From assembly GCA_025330725.1 (NCBI GenBank), contig JAIWND010000020.1:589333-653332 (forward strand): DNA of 64,000 nt, given 5' to 3'. Below, one piece after another: positions 1 to 11,418 of the stretch. The DNA comes from Chlamydoabsidia padenii. Taxonomy: Eukaryota > Mucoromycota > Mucoromycetes > Mucorales > Cunninghamellaceae. Both the position numbers and the translations under genes were made by a program. Each line of letters starts with the position of its first letter. The stretch's first letter is position 1. The notes beneath the pieces were generated by a model, which worked only from the letters and a program-made list of their open reading frames with translations, ran no database searches and was not told where the DNA came from.

Positions 1-492
1 TATAAGGAGAAGACATGATCTACAAGTGGGGGAGGGGAGTCATACTTACTCTGCAATTTCATTTCCTTGAGCGTACCATTGTTGAACCAATGAGAAATCA
101 GTATATTGCATACTGACATACCAAGTTCCTTTGGCTTTACATCCATTTGGATTACTAGATTAAATAGATAAATGTCAATGAATCAATATTTTTTTTTTTT
201 GGGGGGGAAGTTCTTACGTGACATTTAGCATTTGTTGTGCAGTATTATATAAAGCATCTTGGACAGAATCATCAAAGGTGATCACCACAAATTGAGGTGT
301 TTCTTTTGGATCCAATCCTTTGGGTGGATTACTAGAGGCACAAAGACAATTATTGCTGGGTTGACAAGTAGCAGGATCGCAAGAATAAGAGGATGGTGCG
401 GATGCTGTTTGTGTGGTCGTACCTTCTTGTGCGTAAACAAAGGTGATGTAGATGAGCACAGTCGATAAAAGTGTGTTGGATAGTAGTTTCAT
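1..492 (-). CDS. Polysaccharide (chitin) deacetylase-like secreted protein, 3' part cut by window edge
   Basis: Two exons are visible, 492..218 and 154..50, with clean GT..AG borders; the next intron starts at 49 and the rest lies outside the window. The start ATG at 492 opens a hydrophobic signal peptide (about residues 1-21, ending near FVYAQ), followed by a Ser/Thr- and Cys-rich linker. Then comes PQFVVITFDDS, the first motif of the NodB/carbohydrate esterase 4 fold, whose second Asp helps bind metal. Exon 2 continues the fold (CKAKGTWYVS, then QWYAQGNEIA just before the expected HTMTH-type metal-binding histidines, which are not in the window). Family knowledge: such enzymes remove acetyl groups from chitin or related cell-wall polymers outside the cell. 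Many fungal paralogs of this Cys-rich subtype are uncharacterised, so the substrate is inferred. Confidence 0.8.
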
Positions 493-1328
493 ATCAAATA
501 GTGTATCAATCTATACAGAAATTAAAAAAAAATGGATGGAGGGTATAAGTTATAAAAAAAAAAAAAAGTGAAAGAAAGGGGAAAGAGAAGGAAAGGAATA
601 GAAAAAAGGAGTTTGGTGAAATACACATAAAAAAGGGAGAACCAAACCCCGATCGTCTAGGCCTAAAATAGATCATCATTTTTAAATACCGATAAGCGTA
701 GGCATCATGCCATTCTATGTTATGATGAATCCGATACTCCTTTCAAAGGGGGGGGGAGCATCCTTGTTGTTGCTTTCAAATCAATCGTTTTCTGTGTTTT
801 TCTTTTTCTATTGTTGTCATTTTAATACATACAAACAAACAAGACAGAGTTTATGGTGTGTCACACGTAGATCATGGATAAGTAAACATGTGCAATGACT
901 GTAATATAAGGATGAATTATCATGCACTTGCTTGATATGTACCATTGTCAAGCATATAGCATACATTTAAAGACAGAAATGGGTGCAAAATGTTAATCAA
1001 TGTAAGATGACATCTAGCCCAAATGATTGGCTTCAAGTCGTATGTTGAGATTCAATACACTCCCCCTTCTCCACCCCTTTATTTACATCTACCTTCTCCC
1101 CTTCACTTTCTCCTTTTCCTCTGTCTTACCTTGCTTTTTATTTTTGCATGAATCGTTTTTAAACCCCGAGCCCTGTCCCCGACACATTTGACCACAAAAA
1201 TCTAGATAAGAAGAAGTCGAGGCTATATAACCAAGTTCTTTTTGATTTCTTTTTTATTTTTTTAATTGATAATAAGTAATGTAACAAAAAAAAAAAAAAG
1301 TTGAAGCAGTTAACGTACTAATAAAGTC
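493..1328. other. Intergenic spacer with promoter-like motif copies
   Basis: No coding region is supported here. The stretch is AT-rich with A- and T-runs. A CCAAACCCCGATCG variant lies near 642-655 and a TTTTAAACCCCG copy at 1157-1168, both forms of the element seen upstream of many genes in this window. The first could serve the deacetylase gene; the second has no evident gene of its own. Confidence 0.5.
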
Positions 1329-3471
1329 CTATCTAACAAGTATTCTAGTTCGTGGTGATTTGATGTGCCTAATATTAAGATAATTAGTTACCATTCCCAA
1401 TGTCTCTTTATATATACCCTTACCTCTGTAGTCCCAACCAAAAACAAGATGTTTTGCACCACAATATCGATAGCCAAAATATTTGTAATCGACAAAAAGA
1501 TTCGGACGCAATACCCTTAGTAGAGGGAAGGATTGGAAGGGATGAGTAAGCACCGAGTCACCAGAGACCATGATTGTTTTGTCTGTTCCATTCACGAATC
1601 GCTGTAGGCTTGATCTAAATGTGGGAAGCTACATGTATATAAAGGTAAGTTTGATTATTATATTACCACACTGTCCTTTCTTACCATTGTCCTTTTAATA
1701 TCATGGCAATCATCAAATATGACCACTTTAAATTTTTTCGCCCCCAGTGTTCGTAATCTTGTTTTTGCCTTTTCATAGCTGATGAGGAAGAATTGGGCGG
1801 TGCTGAATATGGCCTGATTGAATAATTGACCTTCTTCATCCTCATCATTCATCCCTTCACCAGTATCATTCCAAATAGGTGCTTCCATGTCTTGATCGCC
1901 GCCGTCATCGTCGTCCATATTGTCATTTTCGTCACTAATGATACTATTACTCCAACCTAATCCTTCTTCTAGATCAGATCCGTCGTCGTCGTTGTTGTAC
2001 TTTACATTGGTATATGAATCCATCTCGTTGTATGATCGTTTCTTGGTGGGATTGTCTTTTGATTCAATTGTTGTCGTAGATCGTTTCCGTTTAGGTTTAT
2101 ATCGATCGCCACTATCATTTTTTAGATTAATACACCATGACATTTCCATGTCTTCCGATAGAGGGTCCAAACTGATGACATCACTTGGTGACAAAGGTGG
2201 TAATGATGATAATGATGTGTCTGTTGATGAAGAAGATATCAATGTGGATACAGATGGTGTGGATGACATTGTGGACGATGCGGATGATAAGATTCGATCT
2301 TGTTGTTGATCAATCAAGTGTCCCTTTTGTTGTCTTAAAAGTTCCCGTTGCTGCCTTCGATAGACCCGAGATTTCACCGCCTTGACATTATCCGAGTAGA
2401 CATTTCCATTATAAGCAGGTAAGGAATCCATTATACATATATCATGTCGTTTCAATGACAACATATCTTGAATCAGCTTCTTCCAGACCATAAACGCACT
2501 TGATCGACATACAATAAGGGCCGGCCATTTATCTTGATGTACCAAAGCTACGCCTAACGCCTGTAGAGATCGACCACTACCAATCGAATCTTGAAGATAG
2601 ATATGCCCGGACAAGTTGGCCCCCTTTTTCATTTTCATCCGTTGATCTGCCGTCATTGATTTCCACAATTTGGACCCAGTGATGACTTCTTGTTGAAACC
2701 AACTGCCCATCCAATCCAGAGAAGTGTCCTGCAAGGTGGTTTGTTGTTGCATCAGTTGAGCCCGAGTGTTGGGGAGTAATCGGAGGACAGCGTTAGGCAC
2801 CCCAGTCACTTCAAAGGTCGCTCGGTTTTGTCGCATAAGGTTCCAGACGAGACTGTAAGCGTCTTTGGCGGCAGGAAAAACCCACATGTGGTTTTGTTCA
2901 TACCAAGACACCCAAGGGAATGCATTGAGTAACGTCTGGAGATACCGATGACGATCCTCGGCGTGTATACAAATGTCGGTGTCAGTATATAACGCGAGCT
3001 GAATCACGGTTTTCTTCTTGTTGTTGGTGGTGGTGGTGTCTATTCGTCGTGGATTGGCTAGGCGACTTTTACGGGCGACGAGTGGATATTCATTATCATT
3101 GACGACAAATGTACTAGGTTCAGGTCGTGTCGGAATCGCATCTGGTTTGACAACAGTTGCTGTACTATGGCTGAGGTGCTGGTTCTTGACGGTTGGCCCG
3201 ATAGGTTTGTGTATAATGGGTTCATAAAGTGTGTCACCATTATCATTCCAAGTAAAAAACCTACAACGACTAGTCGCGCACTAGGAAAAAAATAAAGGTG
3301 TCAGCATTAAAAAAAAAAAAAAAAAAAAGATCAAGATCAACATGAACCATGCCCTCCTTTTTCATATATTAATCAACTTACCACCCAATACCAGCGACCA
3401 CGATTATCACCTTTATATGCTTCTTTACTTAAACATATAACCCCACAATGACATTTAGGAAGGGAAGACAT
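1329..3471 (-). CDS. GRF zinc finger protein with truncated, degenerate SMARCAL1-like SNF2 ATPase lobe
   Basis: Three exons in phase (3471..3382, 3280..1685, 1628..1329) give about 661 residues. Residues 1-45 form a GRF zinc finger: CHCG, then GRWYWVCATSRCRFFTWND across the first intron. The middle resembles the SMARCAL1/HARP SNF2 lobe: QDSIGSGRSLQALG sits where DEMGLGKT is expected, and VVIFDDCHDIKR replaces the DESH box. Exon 3 carries VSGDSVLTHP in place of SGTPALSRP and then YFGYRYCGAKHLVFGWDYRG, very close to the SMARCAL1 YxxRYCdAK..WGWDYSG segment. The protein stops soon after NIRHIK, so the second RecA lobe (helicase C) is missing. A low-complexity acidic insert separates the Walker A and DExx regions. 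Established: SMARCAL1 anneals DNA at stalled forks and GRF fingers bind single-stranded DNA. Inference: this is a DNA-binding pseudo-ATPase. It is divergent from SMU1, with starts 147 bp apart. Confidence 0.8.
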
Positions 3472-3544
3472 TATTGTCAGGTCATAGGTAGAAAGAAAGA
3501 GCGAAAAAAATTGTTGTGATCAAACGGTTTGAAAATAGTGATGT

Positions 3545-3556
3545 CGGGATTTGAAA
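3545..3556 (+). promoter_or_regulatory. CGGGATTTGAAA element in the GRF protein/SMU1 divergent promoter
   Basis: A full match lies 62 bp upstream of the SMU1 ATG and 74 bp from the GRF-protein ATG on the other strand. A second partial copy (GCGGGATTTAG) follows directly. The same word recurs upstream of many genes in the window, which supports a role in transcription start; the function is inferred. Confidence 0.55.
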
Positions 3557-3617
3557 TGCGGGATTTAGATTCAAGTGCCATCGTGTTTCCATTTGTTTTC
3601 TTCTTTCTTTGTCAATC

Positions 3618-5553
3618 ATGTCTATTGAAATCGAATCAACAGAGTAGGTAAACCAATAATAACGTGGACTATAGTCTTATTAACTTGATTTTAGTATCAT
3701 TCGTTTAATCTTACAATTCCTTGATGAACAAAACTTGGGTGATACACAACAGGCTTTGGAGTCAGAGACATCCATAAAGTTAAATACGGTGACCAACAAA
3801 CAAGAACTGACTCTGGATATTATTCAAGGCAATTGGGATACTGTCCTACAGAAAATAGTGACACTAAATATTCGACCCAAAGCATTGATTGATCTTTATG
3901 AACAGGTAAAACTCCTAAAAGATAGCAACTTTATTTACGTTACTTTTTACTTTGCAGGTTGTATTAGAATTGGCGGAATTAAGGGAACTAGGTGCAGCCC
4001 GATCCTTATTACGACAAAGTCAACCCATGTTTTTACTCAAACAGCAACATCCCGAACGGTACCTTCACTTGGAACATGTTTTATCACGAAGTATATTTGA
4101 TCCTCAAGAGGTGTATCGTGGTAATACAACAAAGGAAAAACGACGACAGATCATTGCACAAGGTAAGCGATATCATAAACAAGGTATGGGTAATAGACTC
4201 ACTTGAACTTGTTTATATTAGGTCTATCTAATGAAATATCAGTGGCGGCGCCTTCTCGATTGATGACGTTACTGGATCAAAGTGCACAATGGCAAGAACA
4301 ACAAGGATTGGTCAACAATAAGGATGGTTTTGATGTATTTGGTGGTGGGTTTAATACTACGACTGATAGGATGACAATACATACGGAAACAGAACAAGAA
4401 GAATTGGGTGCATTTACTGGTACTAGATATAAAACGATAAAGGTAATGACCATCAATCTCTCTCTTTTTTATTTTATGATCATCATCATATTAACTCGAG
4501 TGTTGTTGGTATAGTTCCCGGGGAACTCTGCTTATGCTGAATCCATGGTCTTTTCTCCTGATGGACAGTATTTGGCAACTGGGTCGGTGGATGGCTTTAT
4601 CGAACTATGGAATCCTCAAAATGGGAAACGAAGAAAAGATCTACGATACCAAGCTGAAGGCAATTATATGGCAATGGATGAATCAGTGATTAGTTTGGTA
4701 TTCAGTGTAGATGGTAGTACCTTGATCTCTGGCTCTACTGATGGAAAAATCGCGGTAAATGGGAAGAAAAAAAAAAAGGGAGGGGGGACTCTTGTTTTTA
4801 TCTAATGAACTTGAGGTCTTTACACATTTTAGGTATGGAAAGTACAAACTGGGTTTTGTAAACGACGGATTTCACCAGCACATAGTCAAGGCGTCACTTC
4901 ACTCGACGTCAACAAAGATACCACACATATTCTCAGCGCTAGTTATGATCAAACCATCAAGATCCATGAAATCAAGACGGGGAAACTATTAAAGGAATTC
5001 AAGGGACATACTTCCTTCATCAACAGTGTGGCCTATATCAATGATGGAACAACCATCTTGAGTGGAAGCAGCGATGGCACTATCAAGGTGGGTGGGTTAA
5101 AAAACAACAACAAATAATCCAAATGGACTCTTTTACCAACTTTCATATATGTTATAGATATGGGATATAGAATCTACAGAATGCATAACAACAATCGATC
5201 TATCAGCTACACCAGTACAACAGGTATTACCCTCACCCAATGGATTATTCATTGCCTGCACCAAAAGTCAACAGATCTCACTCTATTCACAACCACAAGG
5301 GACCTTGATCAAGACCTTTAACCTCAACGAATCAAAATCGGATTTTATCAGTGCCACGATGTCTACACGAAGTGGACTAGTGTATGGGATCACTGAAGGT
5401 GGGAAAATGGTTGGATTCGATATGGAAACGGGGGCTTTGGTGGGATCTGTCCAAGTGTCGGATACGGAAATCATATCCATGTCAAGTCATCCCACCTCTA
5501 GTATAATTGCTGTTAATGACGCAGAGGGACATGTATACCTTTTTAGACCATAG
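3618..5553 (+). CDS. SMU1: SMU1, spliceosomal WD40 protein
   Basis: The ATG at 3618 starts MSIEIEST; exon 1 ends at 3643 and exon 2 begins at 3695, giving the LisH helix [15 protein letters not shown] segment follows ([36 protein letters not shown]), nearly the same as animal SMU1. The signature [10 protein letters not shown] and PSRLMTLL region comes next, then a seven-bladed WD40 propeller ([57 protein letters not shown]) ending VYLFRP at 5553. Seven or so short introns interrupt it; the total is about 510 residues, normal for the family. Established: SMU1 joins the spliceosomal B complex with RED and affects splice-site choice. Its 3' end faces COA4 129 bp away. Confidence 0.95.
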
Positions 5554-5681
5554 ATCTTCTTTTATTTGATCAATATGTATATAAAAATAAAAAATCAAAT
5601 TTTATTGTTTATTTTACATAATCTACACTGGAGGGGGGGGAATATCACTATAACTAGAATAAAAGTAGACCATGGACATCT

Positions 5682-5924
5682 TTATTGTTGTTGTTGTTGT
5701 TGTTGTTCGGATGCCTTGAGTTCCGTACTTCCTGCATTACTAGGTTTTGCCATAAAACACTGTCGAAATCGTTGCATTTCGTCTTTGCATAAGCGCCAGT
5801 CCCGTTTATCGTAAAAACATAATTGGAGATCTTCGTTTTCTTGTGCACATCCAGTCTTTTCAATTCGCAAGTTGTAAGGATCGTCATCTTGTTCCATATC
5901 TTGTTCTTGTCGAGGTGAATGCAT
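5682..5924 (-). CDS. COA4: COA4, twin CX9C cytochrome c oxidase assembly factor
   Basis: A single exon of 80 codons. The start at 5924 (MHSPRQEQ) was chosen because it is the first ATG; upstream codons in frame lack one. The core DDPYNLRIEKTGCAQENEDL shows the first Cys of a CX9C pair (C-AQENEDLQL-C), followed by DWRLCKDEMQRFRQC, the second CX9C pair. This order and the DP..I..TGC lead match COA4/CHCHD8. Family knowledge: small intermembrane-space proteins imported by the MIA pathway and needed for complex IV assembly. The C-terminus ends in a run of about seven glutamines coded by CAA repeats (5685-5706), unusual for the family. It is divergent from SAE1, with starts 168 bp apart. Confidence 0.9.
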   Translation of the reverse strand: MHSPRQEQDMEQDDDPYNLRIEKTGCAQENEDLQLCFYDKRDWRLCKDEMQRFRQCFMAKPSNAGSTELKASEQQQQQQQ

Positions 5925-5984
5925 CGTTGGATAGTTGACAAGCAAAGAGGAAAAAATAAAAAAAAATGTGTGTCAAGAACCCGA

Positions 5985-6000
5985 CGGCGGCATTTCAAAT
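5985..6000. promoter_or_regulatory. CGGCATTTCAAAT variant between COA4 and SAE1
   Basis: CGGCGGCATTTCAAAT lies 64 bp upstream of COA4 and 92 bp upstream of SAE1. It keeps the CGGnATTTnAAA pattern of the recurring element, with C for G at two places. It is placed to drive both genes; the role is inferred from recurrence. Confidence 0.45.
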
Positions 6001-6091
6001 TGTTTTTTTTTTCTCTCTCTCTCTCTGCGGGGACTTGACATAAAAAATAAAAAAATGGAGCGAGAACCCCAACGCCCTTCTTCTTCCAACC

Positions 6092-7597
6092 ATGACCCAA
6101 AAAAGCATTTCTCAAGGTAAAGAAAGAATCTATTGATAAAGACTATACTAACCTTTTGTTTTATTTTGACCTCTAACCAAAATAGATGAAGCAGCTATCT
6201 ATGATCGTCAGATTAGATTATGGGGTTTGGAAGCACAACAAAGGTATAAAAAGCAACACATTGGTCTCTCCGACGTGTCTAATCTTGTTTATATACTACT
6301 ACCTTTAGAATCGGCGGTGCTAATATTCTGATTGCTGGATTACGTGCAGTGAGTAATGAAGTTGCCAAGAACCTCGTCCTTGCTGGGCTTGGAACACTCA
6401 CCTTGCTGGATCATCACACGGTGGACAAGGTCGAAGTAGATTCCCAATTCTTCTTCCAAGAACAAGACATTGGTAAAAACGTAAGTAGAATGAATAATAT
6501 ATAGGATTAGACTGACATTCTTTTATGTATATATATATAGAAAGCCGAGGTATCAGCTGCGGGATTACAAACGCTGAACCCCAGGGTCAATCTCATCGTG
6601 GATCAACAAGATATTACAAGCAAACCTGATTCATTTTTCGAATCCTTTGATATTGTCTGTTTATTCCATACAGATATTCATCTTATGGTAAGTCCACATA
6701 TACACATAGACAGAAGGAATACTCATTCTCTATACACACATTCTAGATTCGCATCAATGAAATTAGACATAAGATTAACAAACCATTCTATGCTGCGGAT
6801 ACATTTGGATGGGTTGGTTATATCTTTTGTGATCTTGTTAGTCATACTTTTATAGAGTAAGTCCAACGAATCATACTCGCTCTGGTTTTGAACTTTGCTT
6901 ATTTTATTTACACTTAGGGAAAAGAAGACGATGCCTCCAGGAGCCAAATCATCTCAAGATCCAATCATCACTCGCACCACACATACCGAAACTTATGATA
7001 GTTTGGCTCAATCCTTGGATAAAAACTGGTCATCCTTGTCATCCAAAGCACTCAAGAAAAGAATTTCACCTGTGGCATTCCTCATTCAAAGCAAGTCATC
7101 ACACATCCTTTATCATCATCATACTAATACCTTTTTCTCTCTCTCTGTACTTAGTCCTGATGAAGTATCAATTGAAGAATGGTCGATGCCCTACTGATCT
7201 GGATATTGATGGATTGATTCAAGAAAAGGATATTTGGTTACAAGCATTGGGAATCAATGATGGCTCTGTATTGGATGATTCTCTCCTAAGGTAAAGAAAA
7301 GATATGGTGGGGATGGAATGACAAGGGGAACTGATATACCTTATATTCATCAATATAGAGGACTCTCATTATATCAATCCGAATTGGTACCTGTGGCTGC
7401 CATCATGGGTGGCGTCTTGGCACAAGAAATCATCAAGGTGTTATCAGCAAAAGAACTACCTATACAAAACTGGTTTTTTTACAATGGATTAAATGGTAAA
7501 TACACTCGCATAAAAGGATGGGAAACATTTATAGTACTGATCCCCCCCCCCTCATTTTTTTTTTTTTTTAGGTGCTGGATTGATACATCAATTATAG
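6092..7597 (+). CDS. SAE1: SUMO-activating enzyme subunit 1 (Aos1)
   Basis: The ATG at 6092 begins MTQKSISQ; about eight exons follow. Exon 2 has AAIYDRQIRLWGLEAQQR, the hallmark of the E1 adenylation-like N-terminus, then ANILIAGLRAVSNEVAKNLV (Rossmann nucleotide-binding fold without the catalytic set found in Uba2) and LLDHHTV. Later exons give FDIVCLF, IRINEIRHKINKPFYAADTF and the closing VPVAAIMGGVLAQEIIKVLS with FFYNGLNGAGLIHQL, ending at 7597. The length (about 330 residues) and order match Aos1/SAE1 and not the longer Uba2 or ubiquitin E1. Role: with Uba2 it adenylates SUMO in the nucleus. A poly-C/poly-T stretch (7542-7569) lies in the last intron. Confidence 0.93.
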
Positions 7598-7825
7598 GTT
7601 TAGAAAACTAGGATTGGCTGTTAAACATGTGGGTTACTATACCATGTCAATAAAAACACTGTCTTTTATCTCCCTTGTATAAATAAATAAAATCCCATTT
7701 TAACCCAATGACTCGTGCTTGGGGAGACTATATTGATTCCCCTAAGTTTATTAACTCTCCTATTCTATAAAAAAAACACATTGACACTAAATATTTTTCC
7801 TCCTCTTCTCATCTCTTTACCAACC

Positions 7826-8245
7826 ATGATTAAATCTGTTTATATTTTCTGCCTTGTCGTTTACTGGTTTTCAGTTATATGTATGGGTGATGATGATCCG
7901 ATGGCGGCAGAAAATGCTGCCCTGGGAATCAAATGCAATGACATGTCCACTTCTGAATACCCTGATGCAAAGTATTTACAACAATACGTCTTGACCAAAA
8001 ATGCTACTGTCCATCTCGATGAAAAGGGTTACTTTATCGTCGCTTACCAATCGGCTGCCGTGGTGTCTCGACCGTCGGGGAAAGAAAATACTACTACTCA
8101 TGCTTATTTACGTGTGGGTATCGATGCCATTATGAATCACTGTAAAGAAAACGATAGCAAAATTTCAGGAGAATATACACCACCCAATTCAAAGGGGATT
8201 TATAAAATCTGTTTGACTGGCAGTGAAGAAACCGATGATTGTTAG
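7826..8245 (+). CDS. Small secreted protein, function unknown
   Basis: A single exon of 139 codons from the ATG at 7826, the first one that opens a signal peptide (MIKSVYIFCLVVYWFSVICM, cleavage predicted near residue 20). The mature part is about 119 residues with three cysteines visible (IKCND, NHCKEN, KICLTG) plus one at the last residue, so one or two disulfides are possible. There is no transmembrane segment after the signal. A TATA-like tract and TTTTAACCC lie at 7674-7705. I do not recognise a family; the extracellular location is an inference from the signal peptide. Codon use looks like that of neighbouring genes. Confidence 0.7.
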   Translation: MIKSVYIFCLVVYWFSVICMGDDDPMAAENAALGIKCNDMSTSEYPDAKYLQQYVLTKNATVHLDEKGYFIVAYQSAAVVSRPSGKENTTTHAYLRVGIDAIMNHCKENDSKISGEYTPPNSKGIYKICLTGSEETDDC

Positions 8246-9187
8246 GTATAATAATAATAAAGTTTTTCTTTTTTCGAAATAAAGGAGACCCTATCTTGTT
8301 CAAGCGCCGCTAGGTCCGTTTATGCAAGGACGTGCCTGATCGGGAGAGGCGGGATTTGAAATGTGTTCTTGGGACAAACCCCCTCCCCTGTCTCTCTCTT
8401 TTGCTTTTTTCATATCCCACTTCCAGTCAATTAGGTTACTCTCACTCTGACTAGGGCACTGAACAACTCGACTCATCAAGTTGATACGGTATGATCACAA
8501 TAAGAATCGTTTTAATACAGATACCTGTAACATTAAAAAACTAACCACCTTCTCTCGATAGACACACTATTTTGACCCATTCGATGGTTATTTAACTTTG
8601 AATATGTCACTGTAATGGACCAAACTGACACTTGACTGTAACGTGGGGTGATATGGATCTCAACAGCAATATGGACGGGGACAAAGTCATCTCTCATAAT
8701 ATGAATGATGGTACACTTTGTGGTGGATACATAAAAGCATTCCTATCAACAATAATGTGTTTTTGATATGGGCTGACTTTGTCCATCCCAAACACACAAT
8801 CGTACTAGTATAGTAGTCCTAATAGTTTTATATATATATATATATATTTATGTATATCTAATAAACATTTTATGAACCAAGTTTGAGTTAATTGTAATGT
8901 TTGCTAATGAAGTGTATGTGTGGGGGGGGGCGGTATATGATTTGATCGCCAATGGTGGCATCCACATGATCCAACAGGGGTAGTCTGAGAATCACAATCC
9001 GATGGGACAAGGAAATACTACGATCACTATGGTAAAAATAAAAAAGACATTCTTTATTGATTTGTTTTAAAGAGTATATGTATGTATGTATAAAGGGGGT
9101 AAAAAAAAATCTACAGCTAGTTAAAAAAAAAACAGTATGGATTGTATTGATCTAAAGAGAGGGGATGGCTATAGATGGATTATAGTT
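8246..9187. other. Intergenic spacer with an orphan promoter motif
   Basis: No ORF of note. A perfect CGGGATTTGAAA copy at 8350-8361 follows a GC-richer patch (8300-8350) but no gene starts close downstream on either strand. A TA dinucleotide run lies at about 8830-8849. The rest is featureless AT-rich sequence. Confidence 0.5.
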
Positions 9188-9441
9188 CTATTTGCGTTGA
9201 TTTCTGGCTTCCTTTTCCAAGTTTTCCCGGAATGCCTTTGAGAATTCGTTAGCATGTTTCGACCCTACAAAAAAGAATAGATCAGTAAGGCTTTTTCTTT
9301 TTTTCAAACCGTTTTACCTTTTTCAGTGAGAGTAGAGACATGGTGATGAGTCTTGGCAGCCATACGGTGGAATAAAGGACTGGCTAAAAGACGTTCGGTA
9401 ACAAAGGTTTGGACCCAAAAATTGATAATACGTTGAAACAT
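9188..9441 (-). CDS. Small two-exon protein, unknown function
   Basis: Exon 1 begins at the ATG at 9441 (MFQRIINFWVQTFVTERLLA) and ends with a GT donor near 9319; exon 2 resumes after a TAG acceptor near 9266 and stops at 9188, giving about 66 residues. The N-terminal half is amphipathic or hydrophobic and the C-terminal half is charged (NEFSKAFRENLEKEARNQRK). Too short for automatic ORF calling because of the intron. The upstream region has TTTAAATACCG and TCGGGAATTAAAA (9553-9578), variants of the window's recurrent promoter element, which supports a real gene. The composition would fit a small mitochondrial or membrane-associated protein, but no family is assigned. Confidence 0.65.
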
Positions 9442-9622
9442 GTTGAAAGAAAGAGAGAGAGAAGACACTAGAAAAACAAAAAAAAAAAAAATCCTATTTG
9501 TTCATCCCCCCCTCTCTCTTAAATCTTTTGACCAACCACACATCTGGATAATTTAAATACCGAAGATCGGGAATTAAAAAACTTTTTTTTTATTGTATAA
9601 TATTAAAAAAAAAAAAAAAAGA

Positions 9623-11418
9623 CTAGGGACAATCTATACTAGGGTCCAAAAGCAGATGATCGTGTACCACTCGTAAAGCAGCACATGCATTGACACCATC
9701 GACCACACAAGAAATATTGATTTCAGAAGCACCTTGAGAGATGATTTCGATACTGATATTAGCCATAGCGAGAGCAGTAAACATATCACCAGCAACACCA
9801 ACACTACTTTTCATATGCTTGCCCACCAAAGATAGAATAGCCATATCATGCATCACTTGCACCTACATATAAAAAGTTAGTATCCACCAGATAGATAGGG
9901 TATGATACCTCTTACCGATCCAAGTTTCTTTAGTTCCTTTACAGCCGTATCCAAATTCGAAGAGATTAATTCCGCATTAAGAGCCATGGAGACATGTACT
10001 TCTGAAGTGGAAATCAGATCCACGACAATACCATGATCATCCAAAGTGGTGAATATCTTTGCCAAGAAGCCATGACTGACATTTTTCCTATTTGAGTGTA
10101 CATTGAGGACATAGATATTATCCTTGATGGTGACAGCGGTGGGTGATCTACTAGAGTGGGATCCGTTTTGTTGTTGGTCAGGGAAGATGATTGTACCTGT
10201 ACCTGCAGGATTTTCCACATTCTTGATTCGGATCGGGATGTTGACTCGGATGACTTGTTCCATGGTAAAAGGGTGAATGACTTCTGATCCATAATATGTT
10301 AATTCAGCGGCTTCTTCCGGGGTGATGGTTGCTAATAATCGTGCATTGCTGACTTTTCGTGGGTCAGCTGTAAATATACCATCCACTTCCTTCCAAATTT
10401 GTAATTCTTGAGCATCCAATCCAACGGCGGTTAAAGCTGCACATAAATCGGTATATCCGCGTCCAATACTTGATAACAAACTACCAGGTACATTGCCGAA
10501 AAATCCTAAAAAAAAAAACCTTTTGTTATTTCATGACACCTTTTCATCTATATACTTTACCAGTCAAGACAGGTACTTTGTTACCACATTCTTTAACAAT
10601 AGTTGCTAATCGATTTGATAGATAATCATAAAAGTCTTGATCCAACGTTGTAAATTCTTTATCTATGATATTATTCAGATTGACAAACACACTATCAATG
10701 CCCTGTGTATAAAACAATAAAGAGTGATCATTAGTCCCGCTTTTAATGTTCTATTTCCTTACCTTATCCTGAAGTACAGCGGCAACAATTCGACAAGATA
10801 AGGTTTCACCCATTCCAACAATGATATCTTTTGATCTAGGTGATATTTCTTCAATGATCTATTTATAAACAAAAGAATGAATATTTGACAGATTGTGCGT
10901 GATTCAAAACCTACTTCAGCAGCTTGTAAAAAAGACCGTAACCGACGACAGTCTCTTTCCAGTTGTGACGAGAGTTCATTCAAGATAATAGGGTTCTTTA
11001 TATGTTTCTTTGCTATTTCCATATGGTCCAAAGTTAATTCCTTGACAATATCCAAATGTAACGAAGAGTCTTCCTTTATTGCTTCTTCCGCCGCCTTGAG
11101 TAATCTAGACAATAAGAGCGAGTTAATATAATCTAAAAGTTGATCAATATAATATCTACCTACCTATTAGTTGTACCTTGTTCCTTTGTTCCACCACTCC
11201 GGGCCGAGCATACAATGACAAGTCTATTCTTTTCAAGGTATGACCTATATACATACATGAAGGGGTTTAATAATGTGCTTTATAAATAAGGGATACAGTA
11301 CTTACGGTACGATCGTGTTGGATATGATATTTAAAAACTTTCCAACACTAGTGCCACCATACTTCTGTACAACCCAAGGCAAGTGAGATTGGTTATGAGA
11401 GAGTGATAAGGTATGCAT
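9623..11418 (-). CDS. HOM3: Aspartate kinase (aspartokinase)
   Basis: The ATG at 11418 (MHTLSLSHNQSH) leads to VVQKYGGTSVGKF, the KxGGTSV substrate/ATP motif of aspartokinases. About seven exons follow: VIVCSARSGGT, the helical LLKAAEEAIKED region, VGMGETLSCRIVAAVLQDK, GSLLSSIGRGYTDLCAALTA and WKEVDGIFTADPRKV (ATP site), then YYGSEVIHPFTMEQV. Two ACT domains end the protein (KDNIYVLNVHSNRK and VMHDMAILSLVGK), stopping at 9623. About 520 residues, as in yeast Hom3. Role: phosphorylates aspartate in the first step toward threonine, methionine and isoleucine; the ACT domains normally confer threonine feedback inhibition. A decayed relative lies at about 16.9-17.1 kb. Confidence 0.95.

Noticed and set aside
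1920..2385. Plus-strand ORFs inside the GRF-SNF2 gene
   Set aside because: Shadow frames of the acidic/Ser-rich insert on the minus strand.
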